From DTSX01 sp964008355 (GTDB lineage: Bacteria; Pseudomonadota; Gammaproteobacteria; Steroidobacterales; UBA11654): 8,424 nt of DNA. Shown in pieces: positions 6,278 to 8,424 of this stretch. Both the position numbers and the translations under genes were made by a program. The stretch lies in contig CAXGBD010000050.1 of the NCBI GenBank assembly GCA_964008355.1, forward strand, positions 1 through 8,424, in the 5' to 3' direction. Each line of letters opens with the position of its first letter. The stretch's first letter is position 1. The notes beneath the pieces were generated by a model that saw only the letters and a program-made list of their open reading frames with translations, did not search any database and was not told the origin of the DNA.

Positions 6278-7666
6278 ATGCCCCCATCTGCTAAACCACA
6301 ACAAAAAATAGAATCATTAGGAAAATTAACTCTACCTCCTTACTCAACGGAAGCTGAAGCAGCATTACTAGGCGGGATGATGCTTGATCCAGAAGGTCAA
6401 GCATATGACAAAATTGCAGACATAGTATCGATTCAAGATTTCTACCATCCAGAAAATAAGAGAATATTTGAAGCCGTTCAAAAGCTTACAGAATCTGGAA
6501 AACTAACTGATCTTCTGACTGTCTCAGATTGGCTAGATAATTCTGGTAACTTTGATGTCAAGCCTGCTATCCAATATATCAGTGAATTAGTTGATAATAC
6601 TGCTGGCACTGTAAACATAAGAGAATATGGTGAGATTATCAGAGAAAAAGCACTGCTGAGAGAATTAATTACCATTAGTAATAACATTGGCCAAAGTGCC
6701 TATAAACCTGAGGGAAAATCACCCTCCCAATTAGTTGATGAGGCTGAGCAAAAGATATTCGAAATTGCAGAAAGAGGAAACAGAAATTCTACTTATCTCG
6801 AATTAAGACAGATGATCAAGCCTACTTATGATCGGCTATATGAAAGATCACAAAAAGGAGGTGGATTAAGTGGTATCTCAAGTGGTTTTAGGGAATTAGA
6901 CAAGCTTACAGCAGGACTTCAAAAGGGAGAATTAATTATTATTGCAGGTCGCCCGTCAATGGGTAAAACAGCTTTTGCTCTTAATATAGCTGAACACATA
7001 GCACTTTCTGATAAGAATAACCCAGTAGCTATTTTTAGTATGGAAATGTCAGCAGAGCAACTTACTTTTAGGATGATTTCTTCACTTGGAATGGTTCAGG
7101 GAAATGCATTGAAGACTGGAAAATTAACAGATAAAGATTGGGATAGAGTGGATGGTGCTATACAACAAATGAAAGAAGCACCAATCTTTATTGATGACAC
7201 CCCCTCACTAACACCAGTTGAATTAAGAGCAAGAGCTAGAAGAATTCAAAGAGAAAGAGGTTTATCGTTGATTGTCATTGATTATTTGCAATTAATGCAA
7301 GTGTCTGGAAGCAAGGAAAATAGAGCTACTGAAATTTCAGAAATCACAAGAAATCTAAAAGCATTAGCAAGAGAACTTCAAATACCAATTGTTGCTCTAG
7401 CCCAACTTAATCGAAGTGTTGAGCAAAGAACAGATAAAAAACCCATTATGTCGGACTTAAGAGAATCTGGATCGATTGAACAAGATGCAGATCTTATTGG
7501 TTTTATATACCGTGATGAGGTTTATCATAAGGATACGGATAAAAAGGGTCAGGCATTCATCGATATAGCTAAACAAAGAAATGGCCCTATAGGGGATTTC
7601 ATTCTGACTTTTTTAGGAAGGTATACCAAGTTCGAAAATTACATTCCTCAAATAGATGATTATTAA
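6278..7666 (+). CDS. dnaB: Replicative DNA helicase DnaB
   Basis: Hexameric 5'-3' helicase that unwinds DNA at the replication fork and recruits primase. The N-terminal helical domain starts around LPPYSTEAEAALLGGMMLD (19-37). A linker containing KGGGLSGISSGF (193-204) leads to the RecA-like motor. The Walker A motif is GRPSMGKT (224-231), the segment SMEMS (254-258) carries the catalytic Glu, and Walker B is LIVIDYLQLM (331-340). QLNRSVEQR (376-384) and DLRESGSIEQDAD (393-405) follow, and the Arg-finger motif KQRNGP (432-437) is intact. The 462 residues match the family, with no intein or insertion. ATG 6278 follows the rplI TAA with no gap; the upstream sequence is purine-rich but lacks a strong Shine-Dalgarno, so coupling to rplI is likely. 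A perfect internal Shine-Dalgarno-like sequence lies in the linker-coding region (6855-6863). Confidence 0.97.
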   Translation: MPPSAKPQQKIESLGKLTLPPYSTEAEAALLGGMMLDPEGQAYDKIADIVSIQDFYHPENKRIFEAVQKLTESGKLTDLLTVSDWLDNSGNFDVKPAIQYISELVDNTAGTVNIREYGEIIREKALLRELITISNNIGQSAYKPEGKSPSQLVDEAEQKIFEIAERGNRNSTYLELRQMIKPTYDRLYERSQKGGGLSGISSGFRELDKLTAGLQKGELIIIAGRPSMGKTAFALNIAEHIALSDKNNPVAIFSMEMSAEQLTFRMISSLGMVQGNALKTGKLTDKDWDRVDGAIQQMKEAPIFIDDTPSLTPVELRARARRIQRERGLSLIVIDYLQLMQVSGSKENRATEISEITRNLKALARELQIPIVALAQLNRSVEQRTDKKPIMSDLRESGSIEQDADLIGFIYRDEVYHKDTDKKGQAFIDIAKQRNGPIGDFILTFLGRYTKFENYIPQIDDY

Positions 7667-7675
7667 TCTCTGATT

Positions 7676-8424
7676 TTATACAGCTTTGAGTTTATAGTCA
7701 GGGTCGGTTTCTTTAATTCTAACTGTTTGTATTGCGTTTTCTTTTGTTTTTACAATGATAATTTTGTATCTGTCTAATGTAATTTCATAACCTTGATCAG
7801 GTATATAACCAAGTTGTTCTAGAATGGCTCCATTCAGAGTTTTTGCTTCTTCAACAGGAATTTCCCAGTTCATCATTTTATTTAATGATCTGACATTTGA
7901 AGCAGCATTAACTAGAAAATCTTCACCATCCTTTATAGGACGCATTTCATTGTTTAATTTCTTCGTTTCTTCAAGGTAATCTCCAACGATTTCCTCGAAA
8001 ATATCTTCAATTGTAACCAGACCTTGTATATTTCCGTATTCATCAACAGCAAAACCAATCTTTTCTTTTTTTCTTTTAAATTCAAATAGTTGTTGACTTA
8101 GCGTTGTTTTTTCTGGAATAAAATAGGGTTTTTTAATGTGTTTTAAAACTATTGCATTATTGAATGAGTCTAGATCTATTTTTTTTAAAAAAGGAGTTAG
8201 GTCCAAGACTCCTTGAATATTATCTAGCACGTTGTCAAAAATAGGTAGTTGTGAATAGAGATGCTGTTCTATTTTTTTCTTATTTACCTCACTGGAGTCA
8301 CTTAGATCAATCCCTATAATTTCATTATGTGGAAGCATGATGTCTTCAACAGTGACATTTCCAAGATCTAGAACACCCATCATAATTTTTTGTCTGTCTT
8401 TTGACGTTCTGGTCATTCCTTCAT
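7676..8424 (-). CDS. CorB/CNNM-type CBS-domain membrane protein, C-terminal half (N-terminus outside window)
   Basis: Probable magnesium/cobalt transport-associated protein of the CNNM/CorB (HlyC/CorC-like) group. The frame stays open from the ATG at 8416 to the window edge, so the gene almost certainly continues and the N-terminal DUF21 membrane domain is not seen. Counting from that ATG, CBS1 begins near VTVEDIMLPHNEIIGID (21-37). CBS2 includes VDEYGNIQGLVTIEDIFEEIVGD (124-146), split here as DEYGNIQGLV and TIEDIFEEIVGD. The CorC/HlyC C-terminal domain runs from about 160 to 237. The run DIM-P--EIIGID is closer to E. coli YfjD (CorB) than to the soluble CorC/YbeX, although CorC cannot be ruled out without the N-terminus. 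The usual Arg in DIMxPR is His here. It converges on dnaB, with nine bases between stops and no hairpin terminator visible. Confidence 0.88.
   Translation of the reverse strand, partial: EGMTRTSKDRQKIMMGVLDLGNVTVEDIMLPHNEIIGIDLSDSSEVNKKKIEQHLYSQLPIFDNVLDNIQGVLDLTPFLKKIDLDSFNNAIVLKHIKKPYFIPEKTTLSQQLFEFKRKKEKIGFAVDEYGNIQGLVTIEDIFEEIVGDYLEETKKLNNEMRPIKDGEDFLVNAASNVRSLNKMMNWEIPVEEAKTLNGAILEQLGYIPDQGYEITLDRYKIIIVKTKENAIQTVRIKETDPDYKLKAV

Noticed and set aside
8414..8416. ATG at 8416 as the true start of the corB-like gene
   Set aside because: The frame stays open to the window edge, the AAGGA before it is only one base away, and homologues of the CorB type need an upstream membrane domain, so the gene is treated as cut by the window.

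Overview
This window looks like ordinary core chromosome from an AT-rich gammaproteobacterium. The order hflX-hflK-hflC-yjeT-purA followed by rlmB-rpsF-rpsR-rplI-dnaB is the classic gammaproteobacterial arrangement, and the proteins resemble their Escherichia coli counterparts closely in motif and length. G+C is clearly below half by eye (not counted), and all eleven protein genes whose ends lie in the window stop with TAA. The genus cannot be named from this sequence. No mobile element, CRISPR array, phage gene or defence system is visible.

Left part (1-3916, + strand): a tightly packed operon. It begins inside hflX (ribosome-associated GTPase). hflK and hflC follow, overlapping by one base; they encode the membrane SPFH pair that controls the FtsH protease. 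A 61-residue DUF2065/YjeT membrane protein and purA (adenylosuccinate synthetase, starting at TTG) complete it.

Middle (3917-4086): a tRNA-Leu(CAG) gene lies on the minus strand between purA and rlmB. The 48 bases between the tRNA and rlmB hold a perfect TATAAT on the + strand, which may overlap a minus-strand -10 for the tRNA. The nsrR and rnr genes that often sit here in relatives are absent.

Right part (4087-7666, + strand): rlmB (23S rRNA 2'-O-methyltransferase), then a 120-base leader with a plausible sigma-70 promoter and a strong hairpin just before the rpsF ribosome binding site. rpsF (S6), rpsR (S18), rplI (L9) and dnaB (replicative helicase) follow with overlaps or very short gaps. 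S6 and L9 both carry long charged C-terminal tails, which are the least conventional part of the window. priB is not between rpsF and rpsR.

Right edge (7676-8424, - strand): the C-terminal half of a CorB/CNNM-type CBS-domain membrane protein converges on dnaB with only 9 bases between the stop codons.

Functionally the window joins membrane proteolysis control (HflKC), ribosome biogenesis and rescue (HflX, RlmB, S6, S18, L9), purine synthesis (PurA) and replication (DnaB). I found no convincing evidence of a new system. The points most worth checking are the S6 tail with a slippery A-tract that could yield a short S6, the rpsF leader hairpin, and the tRNA/rlmB divergent promoter region.
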